A stretch of 64,000 nt of DNA from Symbiodinium natans. Its lineage: Eukaryota; Sar; Dinophyceae; Suessiales; Symbiodiniaceae. Both the position numbers and the translations under genes were made by a program. Every line of letters starts with the position of its first letter. Position 1 is the stretch's first letter. The stretch is taken from assembly GCA_905221605.1 (NCBI GenBank), contig CAJNDS010000813.1:777001-841000 (forward strand), read 5' to 3'. Positions 1-10,505 of the stretch are shown in pieces. The notes beneath the pieces were generated by a model. That model was not told the DNA's origin, did no database searches, and saw only the letters and a list, made by a program, of their open reading frames with translations.

Positions 1-1860
1 GGTTGGTACCCTTTTATGGCTTGCTCGACCTCGAATTGGGTGCTAAGCACGATCAACCTGGAAGCCCACCAAACCCTCTAAATAACGCTATAAGCCCCGT
101 AAACTCTATAAACCCTCTGAACCCTCTAAACTCTCTAAATCGTGCACAGCTCTAAACCCTACACGCAAAACCCTAAGAACCCCGAAGAAATTTTAACCCT
201 AGGGGCCCTAAACCTAAACAATGCTGTCCAGGCCAGTCGGTCACCACGGGAGCAGGGGTTGGGTCTTCCATCCCTTGGCAGTTCCTCGGCTTCTGAGGTG
301 GGGGGTTTAGGGTTTAGGGTTTGGGGTTTAGGGTTTAGGGTTCAGGGGTTGGGGTTTAGGGTTTAGGGTTTAGGGTTTAGGGTTTAGGGTTTAGGGTTTA
401 GGGTTTAGGGTTTAGGGTTTAAGGTTCAAGGTTCAAGGTTCAAGGTTCAAGGTCTAGGGGCTTGGGTTGATTTTGCACTCGCAGTGGCCTGGAGGTTGGG
501 GTCCTAAGCCCTCAACCCTAAATCCTAAACCCTAAACCCTAAACCCTCAACCCTAAACCCTAAACCCTAAACCTCAATCGCGGATCGCGGATATGGCAAA
601 GTCCATGCCTCTGAGGGTGGAAACCCTGGAGCCGTAGGTACTGTACCGTACTTGGAGGTTCATGGGGTTTAGGGTTTAGGGCTTAGGGTTTAGGGTTTAG
701 GGTTTAGGGTATAACCCCAATCATAACTGTACTTGTACACCCCCCTATAAGTCCCCCAAGTAGGCTATGTAGATACACACATATATATATATATATAGAG
801 AGAGAGACTTATAGGGGTTTTAAGTACACATGAACCTCCAAGTACTCGTATAGGGTTTCGCTTTCATTGGGAATATTTTAAATTTCTGGGCACAACAGTT
901 CTTTAAGAAACAGTGGAAATTAGATTTTTCCAGGGTTCCCATTTCAGTACAGTACTTACTGCATACAATTCAACGCCCGACTTGACAACACCCTCAACCC
1001 GAAACCCGAAGCCCTACTCGTACAACAGCCTAAGCCCAAGCTACTAAAACCCGAAACCCTAAACCCCAAGAGCCCTAAACCCTAAACCCTGAACCCGCTG
1101 AAAACTGCCTGGTGCAGCCCAGGCGCGCACCATGGACATGGCTGCGCTCCTTGTGTTTTCCACGCGCAACAGGCTCCAGGGTTTATAGGGTTTAGGGTTT
1201 AGCGTTTAGCGTTTAGCGTTTAGCGTTTAGCGTTTAGGGTTTAGGGTTTAGGGTTTAGGGTTTAGGATATATATGTGGATATGTATATATATATATGTAT
1301 ATAGATAGGGGTTTAGGGTTTAGGGTTTATAGGGTTTCGGGTTTATAGGGTTTTGAGGGCTTTTGGGGGGGTTCACATTTTTTTGGGGGGCTTTAGGGTC
1401 TTTAGGTCTTTCAGGATTTTGGGGTTCAAGGGCTCAAGGGCTTGCGTTTAGGGTTTTCGGGTTCTCGGCTTTTAGGGTCTTAGTGTTGGGGGCTTTAGGG
1501 CTTCAGGTGGTAGGGCTTTGGGGCTTGTGGGGGTTCATGTTAAAGGCATAGGGTGTAGGGTTTAGGGTTTAGGGTTTAGGGTTTAGGGTTTAGGGTTTCA
1601 GGTTTCAGGGTTTTAAGGTCAGGGTGTAGAGTGGCGAGCAGACCTTACACCCTGAGCTTGCAAGCCCTCATCTTGGGACTTAAGGGGGTGTTCCCCAAGT
1701 AACCGTCCTTCATAGGGACTACGTATGATAGGGGGTACTAGAATCCCTCTGAAGGGCTGTTTTAGGGTTTAGGGTTTAGGGTTTAGGGTCTAGGGTTTAG
1801 GGTTTAGGGTTTAGGGTTTAGGGTTTGGAAGAAGGGGGAGCATCCCAACCCTCAACTCGA
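1..1860. repeat. Telomere-type tracts with few coding hints
   Basis: Degenerate CCCTAAA/TTTAGGG arrays fill this stretch (about 300-440, 520-575, 665-710, 1040-1090, 1190-1265, 1555-1610 and 1760-1825). The 1200-1235 part is a homogenised GCGTTTA variant. A (TA)n/GA run lies at 780-805. Between the arrays are short non-repeat islands, for example 220-292, 580-650 and 1105-1172. The last contains ATG followed by a frame reading DMAALLVFSTRNRLQ. They are too short to assign. Part of a family D element (Cys-free noncoding insert, left arm CTTGGAGGTTCATGG) is seen at 650-665 and 825-850. Confidence 0.6.
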
Positions 1861-1876
1861 AGCTTGTTTGCCGCAG

Positions 1877-2065
1877 GTGGGCTGCAGAAGTGGCTTTGAC
1901 TGCGTGTTCTGTCACCACGAGGATCACAAGGCTGGGGAAGTACCATAGGGGTCGGAATATTCCCTTGTGGCTCCCATATACTTATACTTATAAGAACCCC
2001 CCCCCCCCCCCCAAACCCTGTTCTGATTCTGTAGGCCCCTATAGTAGAAAGATGCCTCAGGCTGA
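1877..2065 (+). CDS. CCCH-type zinc finger exon pair (partial gene)
   Basis: The first exon (1877-1939) follows the acceptor CCGCAG and reads VGCRSGFDCVFCHHEDHKAG. This gives C-x5-C-x3-H, the last three ligands of a CCCH zinc finger, an RNA-binding fold common in dinoflagellate proteins. The first Cys would lie in an upstream exon I could not place. A 108 nt intron (1940-2047) is a family C inverted-repeat element starting GTACCATAGGGG and ending CTATAGTAG. The frame continues in phase for five codons to TGA at 2063-2065, which would make this the C-terminus. The finger is moderately sure; the stop is less so. Confidence 0.45.
1940..2047 (+). mobile_element. Family C introner-like element acting as an intron
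   Basis: The left arm GGGGTCGGAATATTCCC pairs with the right arm ending GGCCCCTATAGTAG. A C15-type homopolymer lies in the centre. The insert starts with GT and ends with TAG, so its own ends serve as splice sites. Other family C copies are at 10162-10340, 29703-29802, 30083-30190, 44025-44092, 45515-45632, 52385-52485, 54537-54660 and 61170-61265. Confidence 0.65.
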
Positions 2066-2104
2066 ACCAAAGAACACCGCTCATGTTGTTGACGGCGTCT
2101 TTCT

Positions 2105-3250
2105 TTTCCTTAAACCCTAAACCCTAAACCCTAAACCCTAAACCCTAAACCCTAAACCCTAAACCCTAAACCCGAACCCCAAACCCTAAACCCGAACCCT
2201 CAACCCTCAACCCTAAACCCTGAACCCTGAGGGTTAAGCCCCGAGCCTGAACCTTAGACTCCTTCGTCCCATACATTTGTCCGTTCAGGCTATGTTTCCT
2301 TTAGTCTAGGGGACCCGGGAAGCTACATGGGCCCTGAATATGGTTACTTTCCTGCTTTAAAGGGTTCTGCTGTATGGCCCTTGGATTGTTTAGGGTATAT
2401 GAGGGGTATACAAGGCGTCCCCTTCTAGGGGCCCATACTAAGGGACCATTTAGCTACCCTAAACCCTAAACCCTGAAGGGGGTCCGCTTTTGAGTCTAAA
2501 CCCTAAACCCTAAACCCTAAACCCTAAACCCTAAACCCTAAACCCTAAACCCTAAACCCTAAACCCTAAGCCGGGACCCTCAACTCCCACTTTGCTTTCG
2601 CACGTGCAGAATGAAGCTGGTGAAGGGATGGCAACGGCCGCTTGGCATCATTCTCCGTCTCCGAGCTAAGGGTTTAGGGTTTAGGGTTTAGGGTTTAGGG
2701 TTTAGGGTTTGCTGAAGTACGCAGACAGCCAGGGCCCCTCACAAAGAAAAGCAGAGAAGATGACACTTGGGGCATTCTCTGAATTGTGGGCCCTTTTTGG
2801 GTGCTTAACCCTAAACCCTCAGCCGTTTATTCAAGGCTCTGCAGCATTCACAGAAGGGACCATATAGCTACACTAAGTTTCAGAACCCCTCGCACCTGTG
2901 GATTCGATCCTGCACTTTGCAACCCCAACCCCCAAACCCTAGACCCTAAACCCTATACCCTAAACCCTAAACCCCAAACCCCAAACCCTAAACCCTAAAC
3001 CCCATCAGCACAGCCTTGACCCTGTCGGGTTTTTGCAGCTTGGAGAGTTTCGGCTTAAGGTTGCGGTTGTTAGGTGTTTAGGTTTTTAGGGGTTTAGGGG
3101 TTTGGGGGTTTAGGGGTTTAGGGTTTAGGGGTTTGGGGGTGTAGGGCTTTAGGGGTTTAGGGGTTTAGGGCTTTAGGGTCTAGGGCTAGGGGCTAGGGGT
3201 TAAAGTTTAGGGTTTAGAGTTTCCATGGAAAGCTCCTGATTAGCAGAGGG
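2105..3250. repeat. Telomere-type tracts plus a family F element
   Basis: CCCTAAA arrays lie at 2112-2215, 2455-2570 and 2940-3000, with TTTAGGG at 2668-2710 and a degenerate run at 3060-3220. A family F inverted-repeat element covers about 2318-2460; its arms are like GGTAGTTACATGGGCCC and it has a central AGGGGTATAC-type segment. The islands at 2611-2666 and 2823-2930 are open on the + strand but carry no motif I know. Confidence 0.55.
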
Positions 3251-3792
3251 CTAAAGTTTAGGGTTTATAGGGGCTTTAGGGTTAAAGTTCAGGGTTACGG
3301 GTTTCCATGCTGGCGTTTTCCTGATGAGCAGCATGACATGCAAGAGAGACCGAGAGCTCCAACGTGCGCATCTGCTCTTGGCTGAGGAGGCTCTCGATTT
3401 TGACAGTTGAGTCAGCGGTGAGAGTCTGAACAGCACCAGCAATGCTCGTCGGCGACCGGCACTGCTCAATCTCTGCTTTCCAGCTTTTCTGAATCTTCTA
3501 GATGTGTACTTAATTGGAGGTTCACTGCGTAGTCATGACTGCGTTTATTCCTAGGGCAACGCTTGCTTCGGGGCTTATTTTTAATTCGAGTTAGTTCTCG
3601 AACTGCCCCATGAACCTTCAGGTGGCTCCCGAACCCTTGTAAGGCAAGCCCTAAACCCTAAACCCTAAACCCTAAACCCTAAACCCTAAACCCTAAACCC
3701 TAAACCCTAAACCCTAAACCCTAAACCCTAAACCCTAAACCCTAGCCCTACACATGACTACCCATGAACCTTCAAAGTGCTTCAGCTTCCAG

Positions 3793-4047
3793 GAAGTCGT
3801 CAGAGGCTTTCAAGAAGCCAAGGCCTCGCACTGGCACATTTCTCTGTGGTGGGGCCGTTTAGGGTTTAGGGTTTAGGGTTTAGGGTTTAGGGTTTAGGGT
3901 TTAGGGTTTAAGGTTTAGGGTTCCGTGTTCAGCGGTTTTAACGGCGATCTTGTGGTACCCGTAGACACAAGCAGGCATCAAGACCATGCCCCAGACACGG
4001 AGTCCTGCTGAATTGGAGGGCAAGTTTTCGCTCATAGAGGAGTGAGC
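3793..4047 (+). CDS. Two exon-like islands, unknown protein
   Basis: After the acceptor CTTCCAG at 3792, a + frame reads EVVRGFQEAKASHWHISLWW and runs into a TTTAGGG array (3858-3925). After GCAG at 3974, a second island reads GIKTMPQTRSPAELEGKFSL and reaches TGA near 4046. Both have protein-like composition and sit directly at splice-like borders. Whether they belong to one protein is not shown. Confidence 0.35.
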
Positions 4048-4184
4048 TGCATATGGGTAATACACCCGCCTTGTCTTCTCAGGTCGGGCCCCTGGGACTT
4101 GGGTTTAGGGTTTAGGGTTTAGGGTTTAGGGTTTAGGGCTTAGGGCTTAGGGCTTAGGGTTTGGGGTTTGGGGTTTGTTACATT

Positions 4185-4340
4185 TTCCCTCTTTGGGGGG
4201 TTTTAAGAGGATCACATCCAGGGATATTTCTCTGATGGGTTTAAGGGGGCCATCGTTTGGGATGGTCCCCCTCTACTAGCAGTCCTTAGCCTCATCCCGC
4301 CTAAGGACTGCTAGTATAAGGTGGAGTCCCGAGCCATCCT
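4185..4340 (+). mobile_element. Family M insert followed by a family B hairpin element
   Basis: 4187-4256 is a copy of the dispersed sequence seen at 11.7, 45.8, 48.6 and 59.6 kb (core TTTAAGAGGATCA with CCAGGGATAT nearby). It is followed by a family B hairpin (4257-4332) with arms CTAGCAGTCCTTAG and CTAAGGACTGCTAG. In other places both families lie inside introns. Confidence 0.6.
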
Positions 4341-4344
4341 ATAG

Positions 4345-5160
4345 GCTTTTTCACAGATGCCATTACACCAGGCATCCGTCCCACTCATTGCCGCCTGGTG
4401 CGCGACCATGGACTGCATGTAGCCAGAGGAAAATCAGTGTCTGCAGCGTTTTGTGTCTTTAAGAGAACTTCCGTGGATTTTAGGGCCCAAAAAACGTCCC
4501 AGAGGCTCATCATACCCCTTAGATGAGGATGGCTCCATAAGTTATACCATGGTTGCGCTGCTGCAGGCGGAGTATCGTGGCCAACCCTAAGCCGTAAGCC
4601 CTAAATCCGATCCCCGAACTGACGGATAGTGGAGCCTCTGGTCAAGAAATACACGACAGCTGTTTTAGCAACCCCAAGCACTGGCGCCCAGCAGGTCAGG
4701 GATTAGGGTTTAGAGTTTGGGGTTTTAGGGTTTACATAGGTTTTAGGAGCCTAAACCCTAAACCCTCAACCCTTTTAGGGGTTTTGTGTTGGACCTGCTT
4801 TAGGACGGGCCCCTTGAATTAATTCATGTTGGCCGGGCTATTCAGGGCACCCTGACTGCTTGGGGGTGCGCGGTGGGATCCGCCATTCGGTCAAATGGTC
4901 CGGGTGTCGTAAGAAAACTCCGTGCCTAAACCCTAAACCCTAAACCCTAAACCCCTTTAAAATCAATTGCCGGGCATCGCTGTCCCTTTTACACTTTTAT
5001 GACTCGATCTCCTCGCTATTGAAATCATATAAAATCCGTGGACTGTGTAAAGAGAGCCAAAACCAGCTTCCACTGTTCTGGGGGGGGGGGGGGGGCCTCA
5101 GCAGTTGAGGATTTCGGGGATTTAGGGTTTGGGGTTTCGAGTTTGAGGTTTCAGGTTTAG
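4345..5160. other. Mixed spacer: weak islands, telomeric fragments, poly-G run
   Basis: This holds unassigned islands (4380-4460, 4800-4920, 4985-5070), short telomeric fragments (4740-4770, 4925-4955) and a run of about 16 G at 5080-5096. I see no convincing exon and no element with clear termini. Confidence 0.4.
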
Positions 5161-5172
5161 GGTTTTGCTAGC

Positions 5173-5316
5173 TTGGCTAGCTTGCGTAGTCCCAATATGC
5201 GAGGAAGCGAAGGGGAAGCGCAAGGAAGTCATCCAGCCACCAGAGACTTCAACCTCCATCAATTGGGGAATGCTCCTGAAGGCATACATGGATCCCAAGT
5301 TTTGTTTCAGGAACTA
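5173..5316 (+). CDS. Exon-like open island, unknown protein
   Basis: A + frame of about 45 codons runs VVPICEEAKGKRKEVIQPPE and then continues through a Trp/Met-containing segment to TAA at about 5314. It has charged, protein-like composition with no telomeric sequence inside. The left border is near a GGCTAG acceptor-like site. No family is recognised. It is followed by a CCCTAAA array (5340-5430). Confidence 0.4.
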
Positions 5317-5645
5317 ACCCCTAAACCCAAGCCCTGAACAGTAAACCCTAAACCCTAAACCCTAAACCCTAAACCCTAAACCCTAAACCCTAAACCCTAA
5401 ACCCTAAACCCTAAACCCTAAACCCTAAACCGCACAGACGAGGGGGTGTCGGGGTCTCCGGGCCCCTTCTTCCGCCTCCGTATCAAGCCACGTGCAGTCT
5501 CCTCTCCTCAGCCAAGAGGCGGGCGGGCCTTCCGAAACTTGGTTCTCAGGGTTTAGGGTTTAGGGTTTAGGGTTTAGGGTTTAGGAGGGTTTAGGGTTCA
5601 GGGTCGAGGCTGAAGATGTTTCGTTCCCAATGGTTTGTGTGTGCA

Positions 5646-5760
5646 GGTGCAGAAAACATGCACTGCCAGCTTGAAGGTGTCAAAAGGAGAGCGCACAAGG
5701 ATCGCAGTTGGCGAAGTGATTTGGCAAAGTTGTACATTGCCTCCTTGACGCCTGTTTGGT
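5646..5760 (+). CDS. Exon-like open island after a good acceptor
   Basis: TTTGTGTGTGCAG gives a pyrimidine-rich acceptor. One frame reads VQKTCTASLKVSKGERTRIA then VGEVIWQS to a stop near 5750. A second frame is open to about 5830. The first has better composition. No domain is recognised. Flanking DNA is TTTAGGG (5548-5585) and CCCTAAA (5840-5925). Confidence 0.4.
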
Positions 5761-6028
5761 TGCGACATGTAGCATCACCATGTATAGCCCACCTCCGATG
5801 GCTCTGTCCAAGACCCTACAGGAAGCCCTTACAGGAAGCCCTAAACCCTAAACCCTAAACCCTAAACCCTAAACCCTAAACCCTAAACCCTAAACCCCAA
5901 ACCCCAAACCCCAAACCCCAAATCCCTAGCTGTTGCTGTGCAGGCTCACGACGCACTTGCTGCTCTTTGTTCGACCATACTCTATCTGTAGCCACTCTCG
6001 TCCTCAACAGCTCCTTTTCACAGACCCT

Positions 6029-6147
6029 AGGGCTCCAAGTATACAAGTAAATACCTACATTGGGGTCTAAAAATCTATAAAATCATACCTACATTGGGGG
6101 TCTAAAAGTCTATAGATAGTACCTACTTTGGGCTATTTGGAGCTTTA
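6029..6147. mobile_element. Family H inverted-repeat element
   Basis: The left arm GGCTCCAAGTATACAAGTAA and the right arm TTTGGGCTATTTGGAGC flank an inner duplication of the ACCTACATTGGGGTCTAAA motif. Related copies are at 18288-18368 and, inverted, at 44273-44348. It is short, has no coding capacity and is dispersed, so it resembles the other introner-like families. Confidence 0.6.
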
Positions 6148-6394
6148 TACAGCAAACGTTTTTTCACGTGACTCCACGGGCAGCTTCGGGCCGTGGCTAC
6201 CATGGCGCTGTTCGCTGAGGTGCCAGCTTTCCATCTAAGTGACGCCAACCTCCGAGAGCCGAAAATCCTACACCCCAAGCCCTTAAGCCCCTATAAGCCC
6301 TAAACCTCCACACCCTAAACCCTAAACCCTAAACCCCAAAACCCTCAATCCTGAGACCTAAGCCCCTGCATACCTAAAACCCTTTATCGGCGTG

Positions 6395-6490
6395 CCTGGC
6401 CTTGGCACTCACAGCAGTAGGCCGTGCGCTTGTAGAACACGGTTCCGTCGAATGGCCCTGCCGGGTATTTCCGAATAAGGACTTCAGAGT
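6395..6490 (+). CDS. Exon-like open island, unknown protein
   Basis: A + frame reads AVGRALVEHGSVEWPCRVFP and then NKDF before a T/G-rich border. A poly-C hairpin insert (about 6490-6560) follows at once. No domain is recognised. Confidence 0.35.
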
Positions 6491-6867
6491 TTTTTGGGGG
6501 GTAGGTATATTAAGTATATTACGTGGGTGCCCCCCCCCCCCCCCAACTCCCCTTTTTTGGGCCAAAATACATGGCAAGCTTTTGCCTATGGGGCGCCTCC
6601 TTCAGCCATGTCAGTCGCCAGGCACGTCAGGGTCAACTAAAAGCCCCCCCCCCCCCCCAAAACCCCTCCAAAGCCCCCAAAAATTCCCCTAAACTCCCCT
6701 AAACTCCCCTAAACTCCCTAAACCTCCCCAAACCCTCCAAACCCTCCAACCCCCTAAACCCTCAAACCCTTCAACCCTCCAAGCCTAAAAGCCTGAGTAG
6801 AACCCTGACGAGGCCTTCGGCCAACCGGCGAGCGGCCCACGAAGCACCGGAGCCAGGTGCGGCTCTG

Positions 6868-6974
6868 CATCAGTAGTGCCCTTATTCCCTTTTTGGGGGG
6901 CTTAGGTTCCCTTATAAACCCCTTTAGGCAAAAAAGGGCACCCTTTTTAAGCCTTGGTTACTGGGCAGCCTAGC
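6868..6974 (+). mobile_element. Family A introner-like element
   Basis: It has the family A layout: CAGTAGTGCCCTTATTCCCT at the left, an AAAAAAGGGCACCCTTTTT palindromic core and GGTTACTGGGCAGCCTAG at the right. The TAG end is an acceptor. The exon on its left (6800-6868) is open as DEAFGQPASGPRSTGARC. Better resolved copies with target duplications are at 22709-22928 and 24303-24444. Confidence 0.65.
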
Positions 6975-7179
6975 CTTTTGTTGGTTCCTTGAAGAAGGAT
7001 TCCACTATTTTGGGGTGTTTGTCAAGGGACGAGCAATCGTCTTATGGCACCGATCTCGAGCCTTGTTAAGCCCTTGAAACCTACGCCAGAAAGCTGTGAG
7101 TAGGGGGTTTCGGGTTTAGGGTTGAGGGTTCAGGGTTTAGGGGGTTGAGGGTTAGGGTTTAGGGTTTAGCCCTACAAAG

Positions 7180-7293
7180 GCCACACGAATGAAACAATGC
7201 AACAGGAAGGGCACCAACATCTTGTTTTGCTTCGAGCAAGTCATGCATGATCTTCGGGTTCTCTACAAGGAACAAAGGGGCGTGACCTATTAA
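7180..7293 (+). CDS. Exon-like open island ending in a stop, unknown protein
   Basis: After a CTACAAAG acceptor the frame reads ATR then MKQCNRKGTNILFCFEQVMH, with a hydrophobic and charged tail to TAA at 7291-7293. It looks like a real C-terminal exon by composition. It has no recognised motif and no clear neighbour in phase. Confidence 0.4.
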   Translation, partial: ATRMKQCNRKGTNILFCFEQVMHDLRVLYKEQRGVTY

Positions 7294-7437
7294 GGACGAG
7301 TAAGATAGGGTCAGGCTTCAGGTATTTGTCGGTTTAGGGGTTCAGGGTTTAGGGATGTTGTCGGTTTCGGGTAGGGTTTAGCTCCTCTTGATTCTGGTTC
7401 TTCGATTTTGGGGCAAGCTAGGCCCTAAAACCCTCTT

Positions 7438-7600
7438 GTGCTGCTCCTCGACGGAGGCATGTCCTTGGCAATGGCATCGGCATCCACGGTTCTGGCTGCG
7501 GGCGTTGTGACGAAGAGGCGCAGCCACACAAGGCCACGCAAGCGAGGGAGGACTTTACTCAGGCTCAAGGCCACGAGCTTTCAATGGTTTAGGGTTTTGG
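7438..7600 (+). CDS. Possible N-terminal exon with Arg-rich leader
   Basis: An ATG at about 7468 starts MASASTVLAAGVVTKRRSHT, followed by an Arg/Lys-rich stretch. This resembles a transit-type leader (Ala/Ser then basic), but no downstream mature protein could be joined. The frame is also open upstream through a Leu/Asp/Gly segment. A weak island at 7795-7840 could be a further exon. Confidence 0.35.
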
Positions 7601-7849
7601 GGTGGAGGGTGCATTCATACGCAAGCAATACACGAATTGATGGGAAATCATGCAAGCTTCCAGAATCGATACACCAAAGCCATTGAAATCCTAATTAAAC
7701 CCGAAACCCTGAACCCTAAGCCCTAAGCCCTAAACCCTAAACCGTACAAACCCTAAACCCTAAACCCTAAACCCGACGACGCTCCAGGCGGGCGGGCAAG
7801 GTGCGCTTTGCCGTGGCTCGGCCAGCTCAAGCCCAGCCCTTAGGGTTGT

Positions 7850-8130
7850 GGGTGTTTAGGGTTTAGGGTTTAGGGTTTAGGGGTTAGGGGTTGGGGGTTG
7901 GGGGTTGGGGGTTGGGGCTCACGGTTTGGGGTTGAAGGTTTGGAGTTTGGGGTTTAAGGTTAAGGTTTAGGGTTTAGGGTTTAACGGATTGGGGTTGAGG
8001 GTTTAGGGTTTAAAGTGTGCGGTTCAGGGTTTCCCAGGAAAAGGGTGGTCCGCTTTGTCAAGAAGACGACTGCTGAGTTGATATGATATTAACCCTAAAC
8101 CCTAAACCCTAAACCCTAAACCCTAAACCC
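7850..8130. repeat. TTTAGGG then CCCTAAA tracts with variant units
   Basis: 7855-8030 is TTTAGGG-like with a GGGGTTG variant run (7880-7915). 8092-8130 is CCCTAAA. The two orientations converge on a 60 nt non-repeat island (8035-8090). Confidence 0.6.
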
Positions 8131-8240
8131 TTGTTGGCTCAGGGTTAGCCTCAGCGAAGCTTAGGCAACCTTAGAGAGTAGTTGGGAGTATTAGGGAACC
8201 TTGGTTCATACCCGGAGTGCCTTAAGAGCCCTATAAGTTT

Positions 8241-8430
8241 GTATAGTGCTTATTGTTCAGGGCTTACTAGGGTTTGGCAAGCAGCGATCAGTCCTATGCT
8301 CAGAGTATGCTGCTTTCGCTGGTTCATTGCCCACTCAGCCGCAACAGGGATTTGGACATTTTTCAATTCAGCCCCTGGGCACACAGGAGTTTCTGGCCCT
8401 CCCCAAAGCTCTACTGGGTTGTGCTTTGGG
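8241..8430 (+). CDS. Exon-like open island, unknown protein
   Basis: A + frame reads GLLGFGKQRSVLCSEYAAFA and continues for about 60 codons with Pro/Gln-rich and Leu-rich parts. It follows a TTGTTCAG acceptor and borders a diverged family M insert (8445-8505). A second frame is also open but has a less protein-like composition. Function unknown. Confidence 0.4.
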
Positions 8431-8689
8431 ATAATTTGTAATTCCCCTTCTTTCTTTGAAAGGGGACATATTCACAAATCAATTTTCGAAAGGGTTTAAA
8501 GCACAACTGAGTCTAGGGTCTGGGTTCTAGGACCACCAAGATTTAGGGGTTTTCAGGTTGACTCTTGTATTTGCGGCCCGTTACGGCTTCGGGTCAGGTT
8601 TTGTTGTTGCAACTGAGGCTTCAGAATTTCGGTCTTAAGTTATGAGGAATGGAGCCCAAACCCCAAACAGGCCCAACATGTAGATCATC

Positions 8690-8870
8690 CCCCCCCCTTG
8701 CAGTGCTTATCAAGGGTCTAAAGGAGAGACCCGTATAAGGGACCTTAGGGGTTCTTTAGGGATTGTTTGGGGGCTACTTAGCTATATAGGGGACTACATA
8801 AAGGTATATAGAAGGGTTAGAATGAGGTTAAGGGTCCCTTCTAGGGGTCCCTCCTTGTACCCCTTAAGCT
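8690..8870. mobile_element. Family J inverted-repeat element
   Basis: GGGACCTTAGGGGTT-type left and GGGTCCCTTCTAGGGGTCCC right segments surround a GGGACTACATAAAGGTATAT core. A similar copy lies at 23765-23900. It is noncoding. Termini are approximate. Confidence 0.5.
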
Positions 8871-8956
8871 TAGGTCTACGGTGGGACGGGCCCTGAATCC
8901 CAAACCCGAAATGCAGAGCTTAGGTCTTAGGATCGCACTTGGGATTAAGGGATCAT

Positions 8957-9804
8957 AAGCCTTAGACCAAACGGAAGCTGCAAAATACAACTTGCATCTC
9001 AATCATGGCAAATGTAAGCTTGTGTCCTACAACAGTCAGGCGGAGATCAACTTTATGGATGGCAGTAAGGTCCCTAAGGCCACCTCTGTGGTTTACTTGG
9101 GTGCTGTCATTGACTCGCAAGGTAGGCCGGGAAACGAAATCTCTAAACGAATTGGGGAATGCAGGCAGGTCTTCAAGAAGCTTATGCGGGTTTGGAAACA
9201 CACAGGCATTTCGCGTGAAAGAAAACTGCGCATTTACTATGCTTGTGTCGTCAGCAAGTTGACCTACAGCATGTCTACCATGTGGCTCACTGATAAGCAT
9301 AACAAGATGTTGGACGCTTTTCATATTAAATGTTTGCGTTCAATTGCAGGCATTCCCACCACTTGGGGTGCTATGGTCATCGGATGTGAACGGATCCCCA
9401 ACGAACAAGTACGTAGTCAAATGGGAGTGCACTATCTTTCGGACGAGGTCAAACTACAACAGCTGTCTTTGCTAGGTCACGTTTTGAGAAGACCTTTGAC
9501 CCATCCAGCCAGGGTTCTCTCTTTCGATCGTTTTCTTCAGCCACAAGCATTAGGAGGCCCGTATAGAGCTGGTGCAAGAAGACATAAATGGAACGCCAAA
9601 ATCTTGGAGTTAGCTATGACCATTACTCACGACCATTACTTCGGGGCGAGAGCAGGTGTGGGGGAACGTGAAATCAAATCTAAGCTGTTGGAGGTGTCGC
9701 AAAACAGACAAACTTGGTCTTCGGTTCTTCAGCGTGTCCGTAGTTCTTGGCGTCGCCCACGGGATGCCGCTGGTGCCCCACGGCAATGAAAAAGCCTTAG
9801 ACCA
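8957..9804 (+). mobile_element. 5'-truncated non-LTR retrotransposon (LINE) copy with target duplication
   Basis: The 13 nt sequence AAGCCTTAGACCA occurs at 8957-8969 and again at 9792-9804, just outside an open frame and a very short A-run. This is the footprint of target-primed reverse transcription. Everything between reads as one intron-free frame, unlike the broken-up host exons. The insert lacks the 5' part with the endonuclease and RT catalytic region, so it was dead on arrival. Confidence 0.85.
8970..9789 (+). pseudogene. C-terminal part of a LINE reverse-transcriptase polyprotein
   Basis: The frame is open from the left target duplication to TGA at 9787-9789 (about 272 codons). It starts HLNHGKCK, then VVYLGAVIDSQGRPGNEISK, a hydrophobic-basic region RKLRIYYACVVSKLTY and LLGHVLRRP, as in the region downstream of the RT palm in jockey/craniofacial-development-2-like LINE proteins. 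The tail is Arg-rich. The polymerase YADD box and the endonuclease are missing, so the fragment cannot be active. The frame is intact, suggesting a recent insertion. Confidence 0.8.
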
Positions 9805-9819
9805 TCCTATCAGGGTTTA

Positions 9820-10505
9820 GGGTTCAGGGTTTAGGGTTGAGGGTTTAGGGTTTAGGGTTTAGGGTTTGGGGTTTAGGGTTTAAGGTTTAGGGTTTGGGGT
9901 TTAGGCTTTGGGGTTTAGGGTCTTTTGCCCCTTCCCAGGCATCCGTGGACCCCGCATGGAAGGCAGGGGCCGGAGACATTGAGTTGGCGTAATGTAAACC
10001 CTAAACCCTAAACCCTAAACCCTAAACTCCAAACCCCAAACCCCAAACCCCAAACCCTAAACCCTAAACCCTAAACCCTAAACCCTAAACCCTAAACCCT
10101 AAACCCTAAACCCTAAACCCTAAACCCTAAACCCTAAACCCTAAACCCTAAACCCTAAACCTAGGGATCCGAATTACGAGTAGTATTCCCTTATGGCCCC
10201 TTTATAATTACACTGTAATAGTATTCCCTTATGGTTCCTGAAAATAATTACTACTATCAGTAATCCCTTATGGTCCCTTTATAATTATACGACAATAACC
10301 CCCAAAACTCTAATCTAACTATTCAGGCCCCTATAGTAGATTAGCTCAGATGCCCCCCCCCCTCCCCCCGCCCACAAACAACCTTTGTTTGTTTTTGCGC
10401 GAGTTCTGAGGCTTTAGGCTTCGGGGTTTTCGGGGTTTTCGGTGTTTTCGGGGTTTTCGGGTGTTGGGTTTTGGTGCTTAGTGGTCTAGGAAGTTAGGGG
10501 TTTTG
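9820..10505. repeat. TTTAGGG and CCCTAAA arrays around a duplicated family C element
   Basis: TTTAGGG covers 9812-9925 and CCCTAAA 9995-10160 (with a CCCCAAA variant run at 10026-10055). The family C element at 10162-10340 carries three partial copies of its TAGTATTCCCTTATGG segment, so it has grown by internal duplication. 10400-10490 is a GGGGTTTTC-rich run. No exon is seen. Confidence 0.6.

Noticed and set aside
1-300. Chromosome end or subtelomere
   Set aside because: Telomere-type repeats are scattered over the whole 64 kb in both orientations with exons between them; there is no terminal array.
142-366. Open frames ending in repeated GLGFRV
   Set aside because: These are translations of degenerate TTTAGGG and occur wherever the array stays open.
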